The notes beneath the pieces are model-generated. The model was given only the letters and a program-made list of their open reading frames with translations, was not told where the DNA came from and made no database searches. Both the position numbers and the translations under genes were made by a program. From positions 32,560,044 to 32,624,043 of the forward strand of contig NC_084887.1 in assembly GCF_958979055.1 (NCBI RefSeq): 64,000 nucleotides of DNA, written 5' to 3'. The stretch is from Alnus glutinosa. Its lineage: Eukaryota; Streptophyta; Magnoliopsida; Fagales; Betulaceae. The first letter of the stretch is position 1; each line of letters opens with the position of its first letter. Positions 47,459-59,505 of this stretch are shown here, one piece after another.

Positions 47459-48495
47459 CTATTCGAATCCAGTCCACAAAGAAAAACCAGTAGGTGGGTG
47501 ATGATCCATGTGATCATCAATGATGTCACCCTCTGGATCGTCTGCTAAGTCCCACAGGCCACCATGTAAATCGTCCTCTCTGATTGTATCCAACCAGGAC
47601 GCAACATCCTGACACATCATAGACAAGCATTGGTCCTCCAAAGTAGAGCACATGGAAAAAATCTCTTTCTTTCCCTGTGCTTTAATCATCTGTTCACCAC
47701 TTGGGTCTGCATAAGGTGTTGTCCTTCCCATGTCATCTTCCTGTGGTTGCTGCTCCTTTCTCTGTCGTGCTGGTTTTTGCTTAAGAATCGGGGCTTTTCC
47801 CTTTTCTTGCTTCATATTAGAGGATTTCTGTTTCTTCTTGAAATGGGTTCTCCAGTAGTTCTTTATCTCATTGTCTGTTCTCCCAGGCAAGTATCTAGCA
47901 ATACTTGACCACCTGTGTTTGCATAAAATAAATAATTAGACATAAGAAATCAAGGAGGGAGAGAGAGAGAGAGAGAGAGAGGATTACTTGTTACCCAAGA
48001 GAGCATGCAATTCAATAATAATGCCTTCTTCTAGAGGTGTTAATTGGCCTTTCTTGAGCCCAGGCCTGAGATAATTTACCCACCTTAGCCTGCAGCTCTT
48101 GCCACTCCTTTTCAAACCTGGTAAAACAAACAAAACACGATCAAATAAGGATGATAAAGGATTAATTACCTCCTATATTCATACACTAAATTCACCTCTA
48201 CTGAACTTCAAAAGGAAGTAGTCTGCTAAGATACTGTAAAAACATAAAGTAGCCAAAATGAAAATTTCAGGCACAAATTTGTTCAGCTCTACTTGCTCGA
48301 AAGCTCCCTCTCTCTCTGTCTGATTCTGACCACTTTAATAGGAGAATAAGTTGCAGTATATATACCTGTACACCTAGCCACAGAGCTCCATCTTCCCTCC
48401 CCATGCAACTTGACGTATTGACTAAGCAATTCATCCTCTTCATGAGTCCAAGGACCTCTTGTCCACCCTTGTTCTGGAATCCCCCAACCCATCAT
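47459..48495 (-). CDS. R2R3-MYB transcription factor, tandem copy A
   Basis: Three exons on the minus strand: 48366-48495, 47988-48117 and 47459-47912 (130+130+454 bp, 237 aa). Borders are GT/AG and the intron positions are typical of R2R3-MYBs. The R2 repeat contains [20 protein letters not shown] and [17 protein letters not shown]; the R3 repeat contains [19 protein letters not shown] and [20 protein letters not shown]. The bHLH-interaction signature of R3 is not visible. The C-terminal region is basic and Gln-rich, then has [20 protein letters not shown] and an acidic/His tail. The DNA-binding domain resembles the MYB27/48/59 group, a tentative assignment. It should act in the nucleus as a DNA-binding regulator; the target process is unknown. 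The start [11 protein letters not shown] aligns with copy B at 51-52 kb. Confidence 0.92.
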
Positions 48496-48576
48496 CTAAG
48501 CTAATATTTCACACTCTCAAGTACTTGTCTGATGTACCTCCAAATTATATGTATAAAAATTCCCCAATGGCTTACC

Positions 48577-48583
48577 TTATATA
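48577..48583 (-). promoter_or_regulatory. TATA box of MYB copy A
   Basis: TATATAA within CTATATAAGG (minus strand), about 82 bp upstream of the start codon, which implies a leader of about 50 nt. Confidence 0.5.
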
Positions 48584-48599
48584 GTCCTCTTAAAATGAA

Positions 48600-49640
48600 T
48601 TTTGATTTACTAAATTATGATCTTAATTACTAGCACTAATTAAGATCTTTGAATCGAATTTCTTACCAACCTTCTTTATAACGAAATCGACCATCTACCC
48701 TCTAGTTTGAGACCAAGTGTCCAAACGTACATGGTGCTCGCTGGCTTAAACTTTTATGTATAGCCAATTAGAATGGAACAAGTGGGCTTCTAGTAGGTTG
48801 AGATATATATAACAATTCTAAATTGAATGATTTAAACATTGTTTATAGCAGATGTTCTCTGCTTTTATAATATAGTACAGAAGATTATATATAATATGCC
48901 AATGATGGCCGGTAACGGGGGGGCCGCGTCATCGATCTGACTTGTGGCTTTGATTCTATTTAAGCTCATATGCTTTTTATATTTAGGTGTTGATGATATC
49001 AGGAAGTTTCCATTAATATCGATAACATCAGCAAAAGATACTGAGAGTTCGAAATGCTATAAAGTTCTTGTATCTTATTCAGAAATGCTTGATTTGATAG
49101 TGCAAAAAGCACATCGAGCTCAACAATTAATATTAGGGCCAAATGTAGAGCAGTGACGAAATTACAGAGTTGGAGTTCAAGAGATCAGAGGCATATTTGG
49201 TACACTAAGCAAAATTGAACAGTATTAAAATATTGATAAAATGATTAAATCGATTTATATTTTACTATCAGCTTTAGTTTTTAGAATTGGTGGTGATTTA
49301 CCATAGTATCACAGCCAAAGGTTAATGACTTTCAATAATAAATCAAGATGAAACAACTTGTTCAACAAGTACAATATCAGTAATCCTCCGACCCACTTCA
49401 CAACACTTCAAACACCGCGGTGGGGCACTAGTCGAAGTTGCCCTCTTAGGCTGCGCATTTGCTTGCCCTTCTATGTGTAGATGGCGGAACCATATTATGA
49501 TTAGGCGAGGTGTTGGATAGGGAGCTGTATGAAGTAAATAGATTAACCGACCATCAAGTTTCCATTGGAGAGGATTTGGGGGGATCAAATTGAAAAAAAA
49601 AATTGGGGAGGCCAAAACTAAAATAAATAAATAAATAAAT
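48600..49640. other. upstream region of MYB A, no gene seen
   Basis: AT-rich sequence. Open frames at 48,944-49,156 (+) and 49,343-49,615 (-) have no recognised motifs. An (AAAT)n tract of about 28 bp lies at 49,621-49,648. Confidence 0.4.
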
Positions 49641-49644
49641 AAAT

Positions 49645-50240
49645 AATTTAGGGGTAAAATTTTAATTTTTTCTTCTTTTTAGATTTTTTTTTTGGGGGGG
49701 GGGGGAGGGCCAAGGCCTAAGGTGGCTCTGCCCCTGTGGAGAAACTTGTTGGGTTTGTGGAGCTTGGTCTAGACAGGCAGCACACCCTGTCCAAACAAGT
49801 ACTCCAGGGAGTGCCTTTTCGCTAGGCTCGTTTGGACAAGCAGTAGGGCCCGTCCGGACAGGAGTTCCAGGAAGCGACCTTTTTGGTGCATGTCCGGACA
49901 TGCCATGAGGGCTTCCGGACACAACAGCCTGAATACTTCAATTTTCTATTTAAAAACTTGTTACGAAACTCTGTTGTAATGGAAAATTTGTAGAAACACA
50001 TAAAGATCTTTTCTAAGTTTTCTATAAAGGAGTTTGAGAGTTGAATAGTTTAATCAACGTTTCTGGATTGTAAAAGTCTATTATATTATTTTTTCCATCA
50101 TATTGAAATCTGTTGCTACTCTGTGGATGTAATCCTTAGTGGTGAACCATGTAAATCTTGTTGTTCTTGTGTGATTGCCTGAAAAACTTTCATTCCGCTT
50201 TATTCTCTTTCGCATCCCACGGGTCTTGGGAAATAGGATG
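49645..50240. mobile_element. LTR-like segment with TCCGGACA/TTTGGACA repeats
   Basis: From 49,765 to 49,925 the motif GTCC(G/A)(G/A)ACA and its inverse recur at about 30-60 bp spacing in GC-rich sequence. Then come AT-rich sequence, a TATA-like TTTTCTATAAAGGAG near 50,018-50,032 and a T-rich downstream part that resembles the R/U5 part of a plant LTR (ending near ATTTCCTAACA). No internal coding region is attached. The exact ends were not found. Confidence 0.35.
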
Positions 50241-50299
50241 TATTTCCTAACAAACCTTTTGTGAAGAGAAGAGTTTCTTTCAAGTGTGGACATGCAATT

Positions 50300-50640
50300 A
50301 TGTAGGAGGCATAATTCTTGCTTGAGAGATTGCGATAGGATTTTCGCTTGACAGCTGCTCGAGCAAGATGTTACGAGGGAAGAGCAAAACTTTCGCTCAA
50401 AGTTTGCTTGACCTTGGCTCGAACAAGAATGAGATTAAGCGTGGAATAGAGACTTCGCACGACACTTGTGCAATGTCCGCTTGAGGGAACACAGTTTTAG
50501 AAAATGCTAGTTTTGTAATTTTACTTTCGGGCTTCAAACCCTAGTACTATTTACTTTCCTATAATTAATCTTAAATTTTTTTCTAGTTTTTTTATAAAAG
50601 AGTTGTGAGTTTTTTGTTTGCGAATTTTGTTCCTGACACA
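50300..50640. mobile_element. second LTR-like segment with GCTCGAGCAAG repeats
   Basis: GCTCGAGCAAG (about 50,357), GGCTCGAACAAG (about 50,415) and related CGCTTGA motifs recur, followed by TTTTTTTATAAAAGAGTTGTGAG (about 50,587) in the same relative place as the TATA-like sequence of the preceding segment. The two may be diverged relatives. Class uncertain. Confidence 0.3.
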
Positions 50641-51366
50641 CCATGCTGCATCACCTTTCAACTTTACAAGTAAACAAACAGCTCTTATTAGAGTTACTAG
50701 CCAACCCTGAGATATCCCTAAAACGATTCAAACACTCATTAACCATGGAAACAGAGCTAAATACTCCTTAATTAGAAGCTAGACCGAATATTATAAACAA
50801 AACAAACTAAGAAATAGGTCTTAACGTGCCCCTGTTTCTGCCGTTTACTTCTATGTTAGTCTTTCCTCTTTGTATAAATTAGAATCGATCATTAGGGGTA
50901 CTTAGAATTCCTCCTTCTCCACTGAACTCATGTAGGACAAAATTTGGTATAGCTAGGAAGCATATATGCACATATATGTGCGTGTAATATTTGGTAGAAT
51001 TTCTCAAACACATATATGGACAGATAATTCCATAGAAAAGCAGCCAAAAAGGAAAAGCAGTATATATTTTGGGTCGATCTTTTTGTTTTGAAAGTCTAAT
51101 ATCATTTTATTTACCCCGAATCTATTTAATGTTTACATGCAAAAGAACGAAAGTAGACTTAATTCATCCAAACGAAAAAAAACACAGAATTAGACTTATA
51201 TATGATCAGCCTTCCTAGAAAATGTACCCTCCACATACGAAACTATTGGAAACCACTCCAAAGAAAAAGCATTGGCGTGACTTATTCGAGTCCCCTTGAC
51301 AAGAAAAAGGCCGTAGTTTGAATTTCCATGGTTAATTAGTTTGTTGTTGCACAGCCTTGAAAGTGT
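50641..51366. other. intergenic below MYB copy B
   Basis: No gene recognised. It should include the MYB copy B 3' UTR near 51,200-51,366. Confidence 0.4.
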
Positions 51367-51798
51367 CTAATCGTCCAAGTCCCACAGGCCACCCCAGAGC
51401 ACATCATCTGCCACTGTGTCCGACCAGGGTGCAACATCTTGGTACACAACAGGGAAGCAGTGGTTCTCCGAATTAGTCGGGTGAGTGCTGAAAACCATCT
51501 GTTGCCTAATTTCTTGAGCCTCCGCAGTCATTTTCTCAGTGTTTCCAGTCTCTGCATGAAATAAGACACTTCTTATCATGTGATCATGATGTTCTAGTAC
51601 TGGTTGCTCCCCCTGTTGCTCTTCTCGTTGTCTTATTTGCTGTTTGCGCTGTTCATGCTTCCGAGAGGATTTTTCCTTCTTCTTGAAATGTGTTCTCCAG
51701 TAGTTTTTTATCTCATTGTCTGTTCTCCCGGGCAAGTATCTTGCAATAGTCGACCACCTGTATTTCCACAAAAATAAAACATGTCATGTAATAATAAT

Positions 51799-51887
<89 letters not shown>

Positions 51888-52334
51888 GCATTACTTGTTA
51901 CCCCAAAGAGCATGAAGCTCAATAATGATGCCTTCCTCTTGAGGTGTTAATTGGCCTCTCTTGAGACCAGGCCTGAGATAATTCACCCACCTTAGCCGGC
52001 AGCTCTTACCACTCCTATTCAGGCCTGGAAATTAATATAAGAAAACGAAAGGTATATATGTCAATGTGAATTACGTCATGATCAGCTAGAGAAGTTCAAA
52101 GAATTCGAAGTTTTTTTTTTTTTCTTGGCTTATCGCATAGATAACAATAGTGGGGTATATATATATATATTTACCTGCGGATCTAGCGACAGAACTCCAT
52201 CTTCCCTCTCCATGCAAGCTTACATAGTCGCTAAGCAATTTATCCTCTTCAGGAGTCCAAGGACCCTTCCTCCACCCTTGTTGTTCCGGCATCCCCCACG
52301 CCATCATCGTTTGCATAATTTCGATCACTTCCAC
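51367..52334 (-). CDS. R2R3-MYB transcription factor, tandem copy B
   Basis: Three exons on the minus strand: 52175-52334, 51895-52024 and 51367-51757 (160+130+391 bp, 226 aa) with GT/AG borders at the same codon positions as copy A. R2 has [20 protein letters not shown] and [18 protein letters not shown]3 has [19 protein letters not shown] and [20 protein letters not shown]. The C-terminus ends [13 protein letters not shown], related to the [12 protein letters not shown] of copy A but without A's further tail. The first ATG (52,334) adds nine residues (MEVIEIMQT) before MMAWGMPEQ, which aligns with the start of copy A, so translation may begin at 52,307 or upstream. It lies 2.9 kb upstream of copy A on the same strand. 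The MYB27/48/59-like assignment is tentative. Confidence 0.92.
51804..51886. repeat. (GA)n microsatellite in MYB copy B intron 2
   Basis: About 41 GA units, read as CT on the gene strand, starting nine bases after the exon 2 splice donor. MYB copy A has a shorter repeat (about 47,959-47,982) at the same place, so the tract predates the gene duplication. Confidence 0.95.
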
Positions 52335-52391
52335 TAATTAGTACGCTGTTTCAAAATTGTATGGCACAAATTGGACAATCTAGGATCTAGC

Positions 52392-52398
52392 TTATATA
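52392..52398 (-). promoter_or_regulatory. TATA box of MYB copy B
   Basis: TATATAA within GATATATAAGC (minus strand), 57-64 bp upstream of the first ATG, placing the likely transcription start near 52,365. Confidence 0.5.
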
Positions 52399-52399
52399 T

Positions 52400-55074
52400 C
52401 ATCCTAAATCAGTCATCTTTACTTTTTAATTATTTCCTTGATGAATATCTCTCCGGCCAGGAACCAAAATCTTGAATCGAATTTTCGCCCGAATTATTTA
52501 TTGCCATAATGATCCTTTAGCCTATAACTTCAATCCAAGAGTTACTATATCCATGGTGCTAACCAGCTCGATTGCTTTTAGCCAATCAGAATGATAAAAG
52601 TGTGTCTTGTGAATCCTAGGGACCGTACAGGATGTCGTCAATGCCGATCTTCTGATAGTGTGATTCCGTAAACTAGCTGAACACGAGCTATTTTGTCGGT
52701 ATCTAGATTAAAGAAAAGATAAACTAATTAGTGGGTTGTTGATGTTTCTTCGAAAACGGCTTTTGTTCCAATGGTTTTGTAACATTTGTTGATATACATA
52801 ATCCTTAAGTGCATGCTTTTGTGTTTGTTTATTGCTAGAGCCTTGTTTTTTAAGCATAAATTAACAAAAGAGTCTAGCTAGCATGATCGATCGATATGCA
52901 ATTAGGGTAATGGAGTACGTATCTGTATTTGCAAAAGGAGACTACTTTGGATGAGTCACCAAACCTACATATGGTAATTTATGCTTATCTGGACTTTGGT
53001 GCATTGTTTAATTGGTTAAACTAATTTTTTATTTATTTATTTATACCTGCTTTGCCTATATGTAGGTGTTGATAATGATGGGTTTAAATAATATTTTAAA
53101 ACTCAAAAGAAATTGAGAGAGACAACAAGATCTTAAACAGTGTCAAAAATATATCGCGGAAATGCTTGATATGATTCTACTATCGATTTGTTTGAGTTTA
53201 CAATTTAAAAATAGTAATTTTAGAATTTGTGATTTGAAAAAATAATATTTAAAAACGCAAGTAAGCGCTTGGTAAAATCGTTGTTTGACCTTTAAAATTA
53301 TACGTTTTAAAAAAAAAAAAAAAAAAACACTGCATTACCTGCAATTTGAAAAAGTAGATTGCAATTTTTTAAAAACAAAATTTTTCAAATGATTCAATTT
53401 TTACGATTTATTTTAAAATTATACTTTAAGTCCACAGAATCGCAATTTCAAACGCACTCTAAGAGAATAGAGATCAGGTTTTATGATTAGACTTTTGCTT
53501 AATTACTACTTGGGTGATGTTTTGATGTATGAGAAGCATGCGGGTACATGTGGTACTCATCCTTCAATCCTCTACTTCTAAAATTGTTTAATCAGTGACT
53601 GTTAATTAATTAGAGCTTTACTTGAGAATTAATTGGGAACCAAACATTTGTATGGTAAGTATTTGAGGAGATTTGGGAAGGTTCTCGAAAGCAAACATGT
53701 ACAAAAGAATCAAAAGATCATGTATCCTCTACCACTTTAAAAGTACGAATTTGAAGAACATATTTTTGATGTCGTAATCCTTCTAGAAGATTAAAGTTTC
53801 GACATCATGGACCCCAAATGATTCACTGAGTAGTTACGGTAATGCGCAGAAAAATATATATATTGAAATCCCTGCTGTACCTAGCATTCTAGGCTGTGTT
53901 TGGCAATATGAATGATTACATCCCGTTCAACTGTTCAAAGTTATGAAAAGATTTCGTCAGAACGTGATTCATGGAGAAGGAGACAGTTACTTCGTTGTTT
54001 AATTAAGTAGTCAGTTCCCCAACATGAAGAAAATGGTTCATTAATTAAGAGAGAGACAAAAGGGAGGAGGAAAAGAAAAGAAAAGCAATAGCTTCGTCGG
54101 TGAGAGGCAGCGGAGGGGTGGCTTGTGAGGCCCATGCACGGTGGCAAAAGGGTAGGAAGAGGCGCTTGAGGATGGATCCGAGCCTATAGTTAACTATACT
54201 TAATTAATTGTACTTACTAAGTTACTAAGTATATACTAACTTAGTAATATATTACGTTAACTAAACTTTTCGTTTTGGTGAGAACATACAAATGACCAAA
54301 TATATAAAGTAACCTATATAATATACATTATTTAATTACTAATATACATACTTAAATTTATATAACCCATTTTTATTCGTATATATATATATATATATAT
54401 ATGAACGAGCTAATAAATTGAACCAAGTTTTATACGAATTATGTTCACGAATGTTAATTGAGTCGAGCCAAACTTTATACAAGTTAGGCTCACGAACATT
54501 AGCCTAGTCGGGCTAACGAGTTGAATCGTACTTTATACGAGTTAAGCTCGCAAACGTTAACCGATTCAAGCCAAGCTTAATCGGGTATGTTTCACTTAGT
54601 AATCGATTAGGTTTCTACAGTAATAAGCGGTTTGTTGCTTTCACATTATCAAATTCGAAATAAGTTTATACAATCGGGTATCGAACAAACTTGTTCATTT
54701 ACAGCCTTACCTACAATCCTTTTACAATTTGTTGACACGTGCCCAGCATGTGATTGACGGGTGTTAATTTTTTTTAATGGGCCGACATGCATGACTCCAA
54801 TTACGTGCTAACATGTATTAACAAATTGTAAAAGAGTTCATATAAGATGCATTACTCTTTTAATTATAGTTCATTACCCTTCAAAACTTGTGTCTGTTTT
54901 CACAGAGGATGCTTGAAGATCTTATTGGTCATTTATAAATTATAATGTAGCAAATTTAATTTCTTCGAACTCCAACTACATGATAAGGAAGTGAATAATA
55001 GTATATATTTCTTCATCCTAGATCGTTTTCTGTAATGTCACCTATATTACCTCTAAAATATTGCTATAAAGATA

Positions 55075-55113
<39 letters not shown>

Positions 55114-55330
55114 GAACACGTATGGGTCGATTCCACAACATTCTAATTCTTTCATGGAAAGCAAGATGCATCCAACAAAACGTAGAATAAAGAAATTGCT
55201 CCTCTTTTAAAATGCACGACTAACAATAACAAGAGGCTTTTCAAATTTCTTGAAAGGATCCTACTTCCCAGTCCAATGATTCATAAGCCCTTTGATTTTT
55301 GTCTTAATTAGTAACGTATTCTCAACTAAA
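52400..55330. other. intergenic, no gene seen
   Basis: AT-rich sequence. A degenerate repeat with CTTTATAC(G/A)AGTTA(G/A)GCTC(A/G)C(G/A)AA units lies at about 54,428-54,600 (spacings 46 and 58 bp). (TA)n tracts lie at about 54,381-54,402 and 55,078-55,110. The open frame at 53,941-54,147 (-) is not recognised. Confidence 0.4.
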
Positions 55331-55334
55331 CCCT

Positions 55335-55600
55335 TAAAAAAGAGGCATTATCTTTTTAGAATATATTATCAGATTTGATCTTATATTATAAGATTTTATT
55401 TCGGCATTAATTAATGTAATTGATTATAATCAAATCAAATCATATTTGAATACAATTAAATTCGATTAGTTTGATTTGATATCTCATACCATTTCGTATT
55501 CTCTTCACCTCCCTATAAGTAGGGACCTTCTGTATTGTAACATTATTAAGTGAATAAGAGCAATAATGTAATATTCGAGACTTTATTTTAGAGACGTATG
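55335..55600 (+). mobile_element. possible LTR or TRIM remnant
   Basis: CCCTATAAGTAGGGACCTTCT followed by TGTATTGTAAC, then AAGTGAATAAGAGCAATAATG, is the TATA-to-polyadenylation order of many small plant copia-type LTRs. No borders or coding region were identified. Confidence 0.3.
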
Positions 55601-58160
55601 TCATAAACCAAATCACGTAAAATTTATATTTATTTTATTTATTCTGCCTTTTCATTTTATATTTTCGAAGCATTATGTTTTATTTCATGATATTAAAGCT
55701 TTAAGTTATAGCCAATTTTTTATTTTAATCAATACTTTAACACTCCACACCTTTTCATTTAATATGGTATGAAAATTCAAACCATCTGTATAAAGAACAT
55801 ATACAATGAGTCAATGAGCCCATCAAGGCCCAACCCAATTATCCTGTATTGCCACGATCTCCATGCAAATGGACGGTCCTAAGATTGGGGCCGGTGGTCA
55901 CAAATGAACGGTGATCCGAGTATGAAAGGGCATTCGAAAGGTCTCACAGATCAAATTCCTTCATGTCTCCACTGCCCTTTTCTTTTTAATTTGTTTTTGG
56001 ATTTCGTGTTATTTGAACTACATGATGAGAGCTTAATCTTTCACTTATAAGGAACCACCATTAATCATTTTGCTTAGGCCTGAATGACCTTTTCATTTCT
56101 CATAATTCAGCCTTTATTTTGAGCCTTTAATTTGATCCTTCTTTTTCTGGATACCCTTTACCCCAATGCCAAATTACAACACTAAGAAATTACCTCATTG
56201 ATCAATAATTAATGACCGATTAACCAAAGAGATTTGAGCTTTGAAAGTATCACTGACAATGAAATTAACAATTTATGACATGGTCAAATCTATATCCATA
56301 TATAGAAAGATAAAATCCATGTAGGTGGGCAAGGGGCATTGTCCTAGTCCCATAAGACAAATCGTTTCTGCCAATATTGATCCATGCCAAAGGAAAATAG
56401 TCTTTCACACGATTGATGCCATTAATTCACCCAATTGAAAGAGCCGATCGATTATGGCTTAAAACATGTTGGATCGATGTTAAAGTATTTAACAAGGTAT
56501 TAGAACTAAATGTTCTGAGTTTGAATTTTGATTCGGTCATTTATCTCTAATTTCAATTAAATATTCCACATATTAGATCTTACCTATTGAAAAGAAGTTT
56601 GAGCACACACGTGAGGAGGGCGTTAAAATATTGATAAAATCATCAAACAGCAACAGTAATTAGAGATGAGATGAACAGCACAGTATAAAGATAAATAGAC
56701 AGATGCATCGCGAAAAGACTAAAATTACTGATTTAGTTTATTGTTCATTAAATTCTCTACTCTCTAGAAAAATCTGTCAGTGAATGTACAATCACGCACG
56801 TTATAACGATAACAAATCTTATTTTTATTGTTTTCTTGTGGGAAACGTTTAGGCAAGAGTCCACTCAACAAAAAGTTCGAATCGATAGACGTTTGCAAAA
56901 TAATTATTGATAATGATAATAGATTAAAAAAATGATAATCAAGGTACTTTTAAGTTAACATATAAAGATTTTTTTTTTTCTCTTTTCTTTTTTAACAATT
57001 AGTGGATCGAATTTCCAGATTAATCTTCTTTGCATCTACTTATTGCACTTCTAAATTATTATTCTTGGAGCTATGTCGCGCAATCAGGGACACACATCAC
57101 ACATGCATACAAAGAACTTTAGTTGCTGACGAGTGAGGTGGACACCACTGCTAATTAAAGCTAAACTCTAAGAGGAATGTAATTTGCCTTTGCCTTTCAT
57201 TGGAGGGCTGCTTCTTCACGTGGCAGCAGTAGGAGAGAGCCAGAAGGTTCGATGGAGACATGGCTGGTGTTGGTGAAAGCGGAAGACGACGGAAAACATA
57301 GTGGTGGCGCGTGTGTCAAGCAAGATCTGACGGAGGAAAGTAAATCTAACTTCAAAAAATTTAATCCAAAATCCTTAACAAATCCGACAAGAGAGATGGT
57401 GAAGGAGGGACATGACTAATGATGGTAGTAAGGAAAAGAAAAACAAAGCTTCCAAAGATGTAAATAGGACTTTTGAAAGAGCAAATAGAACCTCCAAAAA
57501 GGTAAATGGGGCTAGAAAAACTCTAGCTAGATAGGGGCCTCAAAGGAGGCATGAGGAGAGGGAAAAGAGAGGGATAGAGGAGGAAAAAGAAAGAAAGAGA
57601 AGGGGGAGCCCATAATTGTTGTTGTAGAACGTTTATCAGGAGAGAGAACATAGGTTTGGGACGGTTTTTTGCTTTCCTTGCTAATTTGTTAAGTAATAAG
57701 TAGTTAATATAGTAAGTGTCACATGAGTTTATAAGAAATTTATAGTAAAAATTGTAATATGCATAACACAATTGTTTTAATTTTAATTACTATAATGGAT
57801 ATAATGGCCAATTTGTCATCTTATCTTTGTTTTTAGTTTTGAAATCATAGTTTTTATTATTATTATTTGGTACGAAATTAAATATTTCAAGGTCATGCCA
57901 GGGCAAGAATTTATGGTATCAATTCCCATTTCCCACTGGTTCAATATTTAATTATATTGCATGAACCGAACCTGATTTATGTCAAGGTTAATTTAAATCC
58001 TATATTTTCCATTGACTAGGAAAGTCAATATTAATGAACATGTTCATAGCTCCTTAGAAATACTTGATGACCCTTTTGTAGCCATTCATTTGGAAGTGTA
58101 ACATACTTCCAAGAGCAAAGCTCTCATCATTTCATTCTCACCTACTCCTTCAAAAAATTG
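55601..58160. other. intergenic upstream of the GRAS gene, no gene accepted
   Basis: A repeat-like stretch at about 56,480-56,640 (GTATTAGAACTAAATGTTCTG ... GTGAGGAGGGCGTTAAAATA) resembles short dispersed plant retroelements, without clear ends. A purine-rich region lies at 57,400-57,610. The open frame at 57,523-57,771 (-) is low complexity. Confidence 0.35.
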
Positions 58161-58167
58161 ATTCCCC

Positions 58168-58177
58168 ATATATATAA
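58168..58177 (+). promoter_or_regulatory. TATA box of the GRAS gene
   Basis: ATATATATAAT in a C-flanked context, about 60 bp upstream of the start codon; this predicts a leader of only about 30-40 nt. Confidence 0.5.
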
Positions 58178-58233
58178 TCAAGTCTTAAAGCATCCCACAA
58201 AACCTTCCCTGATCAGCATTTAGCACAACCCAA

Positions 58234-59505
58234 ATGAATTCAACATCTCCTTCCTCAAAGCCGGACGTAAATCTTTCCCTAACGTTAAAATCGTCTGATC
58301 CAGCCTGCAGGCCGCCGTGCCATGTTGATCAAGCTGCCTTAAAGCCTGAAGAAAGAGGCATACTTCTCATTCAACTCCTCTTGACATGTGCTAAGCACAC
58401 CGCATCCAGCAACCTCCACCACGCCGACGCATGTCTCCGCCAGATATCACCGCTTGCCTCGGTTTCCGGCGATCCCATGCAGCGGCTGGCGGCCCGGTTC
58501 GCCTACGCCCTTGCAACCCGCCTTGTCAAGCGCTGGCCTGGCCTTTACAAGGCTCTAAACCATTCTCAACCATCTAATAAGCCTGAGGTACTACTGGACC
58601 GACCCTTTCCTTGCCTTGCTTTTGCCTATGCCATCATAGCCCGGACCTTGGTCCACGCCATGTCGGAGGAGCGGGTAATCCACATTGTAGATTTGGGCTC
58701 CGGCGATCCGAACTTATGGGCCTCACTTATGCAACGCTTCGTGCTTATGGGCCACGGGTCGCCCGGCCCGTCCCACTTGAGGATCACGTGCGTAAACAGT
58801 AACAAAGCCGTTCTAGAGAGGCTGGGTACAAGGCTTGTGAAAGAGGCAGAAGGCCTAGACATGCCCTTCCAATTCAACCCGCTGAATGTTAGTCTAAGAG
58901 AGCTGACCGTCGACATGGTTAAGGTAAGGTCAGGAGAAGCATTGGCTTTTGTTTCAGTTCTAGGTCTTCATGTCTTGTTGGCCGAGGATGATCGAGTGGA
59001 CGCAAATTTTGGGTTCGGCGGCGCGCGCGGCAGCAAAGGCAAAATTGGCGTTAAGGATTGCAAGCAAATGGGGCAATTCTTAGAAATGGTTAAGTCAATG
59101 GCTCCAAAAGTGTTTTTACTGGTCGAGCAAGAAGCTGACCATAATTTAAACCGTTTGGTGGAACGGTTTGTTGAGGGGCTGCACTACTACAGCGCCATGT
59201 TTGACTCCTTGGAGGGAAATTATGGGCGTGAGGAGAGAGTTGGGATGGAGGAAATGTTTGGGAGAGAAATTGAAGATATTGTGGCGTGTGAGGGTTTGGA
59301 AAGGGAGGAGAGGCACGAGAGGTACGCGAGGTGGATGGTTAGGTTTGGTAGTGGTGGGTTCAAGCCCGTCCGGTTGTGGTGCGATGGTAAGCAAATGGTG
59401 GAGGCCAGTGGGAAGGGTGGCTATAAAATTGTGAACGAGAAAGCTGGTGTGATGATTTGTTGGCACGAACGGCCTCTTTATGCAGTGTCAGCCTGGACTT
59501 GTTAG
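58234..59505 (+). CDS. SCL3-like: GRAS-family transcriptional regulator, SCARECROW-LIKE 3 (SCL3) type
   Basis: A single uninterrupted frame of 423 aa, as most GRAS genes are intronless. After a short variable N-terminus come LKPEERGILLIQLLLTCAKH (about 37-55, leucine-rich region I), DPMQRLAARFAYALATRL and WPGLYKAL, the VHIID-core variant VIHIVDLG (148-155), HLRITCVN (181-188), LDMPFQFNPL (208-217), GEALAFVSVLGLHVLLA (234-250), FLLVEQEADHN (294-304) and the C-terminal SAW motif in RPLYAVSAWTC (413-423). These match SCL3, a GRAS protein that in Arabidopsis acts with DELLA and SHR/SCR in gibberellin response and root endodermis. At 423 aa it is shorter than Arabidopsis SCL3 (about 480 aa), mainly through a shorter insert after the second leucine-rich region. 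A close SCL3 paralogue is also possible. Confidence 0.93.
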   Translation: MNSTSPSSKPDVNLSLTLKSSDPACRPPCHVDQAALKPEERGILLIQLLLTCAKHTASSNLHHADACLRQISPLASVSGDPMQRLAARFAYALATRLVKRWPGLYKALNHSQPSNKPEVLLDRPFPCLAFAYAIIARTLVHAMSEERVIHIVDLGSGDPNLWASLMQRFVLMGHGSPGPSHLRITCVNSNKAVLERLGTRLVKEAEGLDMPFQFNPLNVSLRELTVDMVKVRSGEALAFVSVLGLHVLLAEDDRVDANFGFGGARGSKGKIGVKDCKQMGQFLEMVKSMAPKVFLLVEQEADHNLNRLVERFVEGLHYYSAMFDSLEGNYGREERVGMEEMFGREIEDIVACEGLEREERHERYARWMVRFGSGGFKPVRLWCDGKQMVEASGKGGYKIVNEKAGVMICWHERPLYAVSAWTC

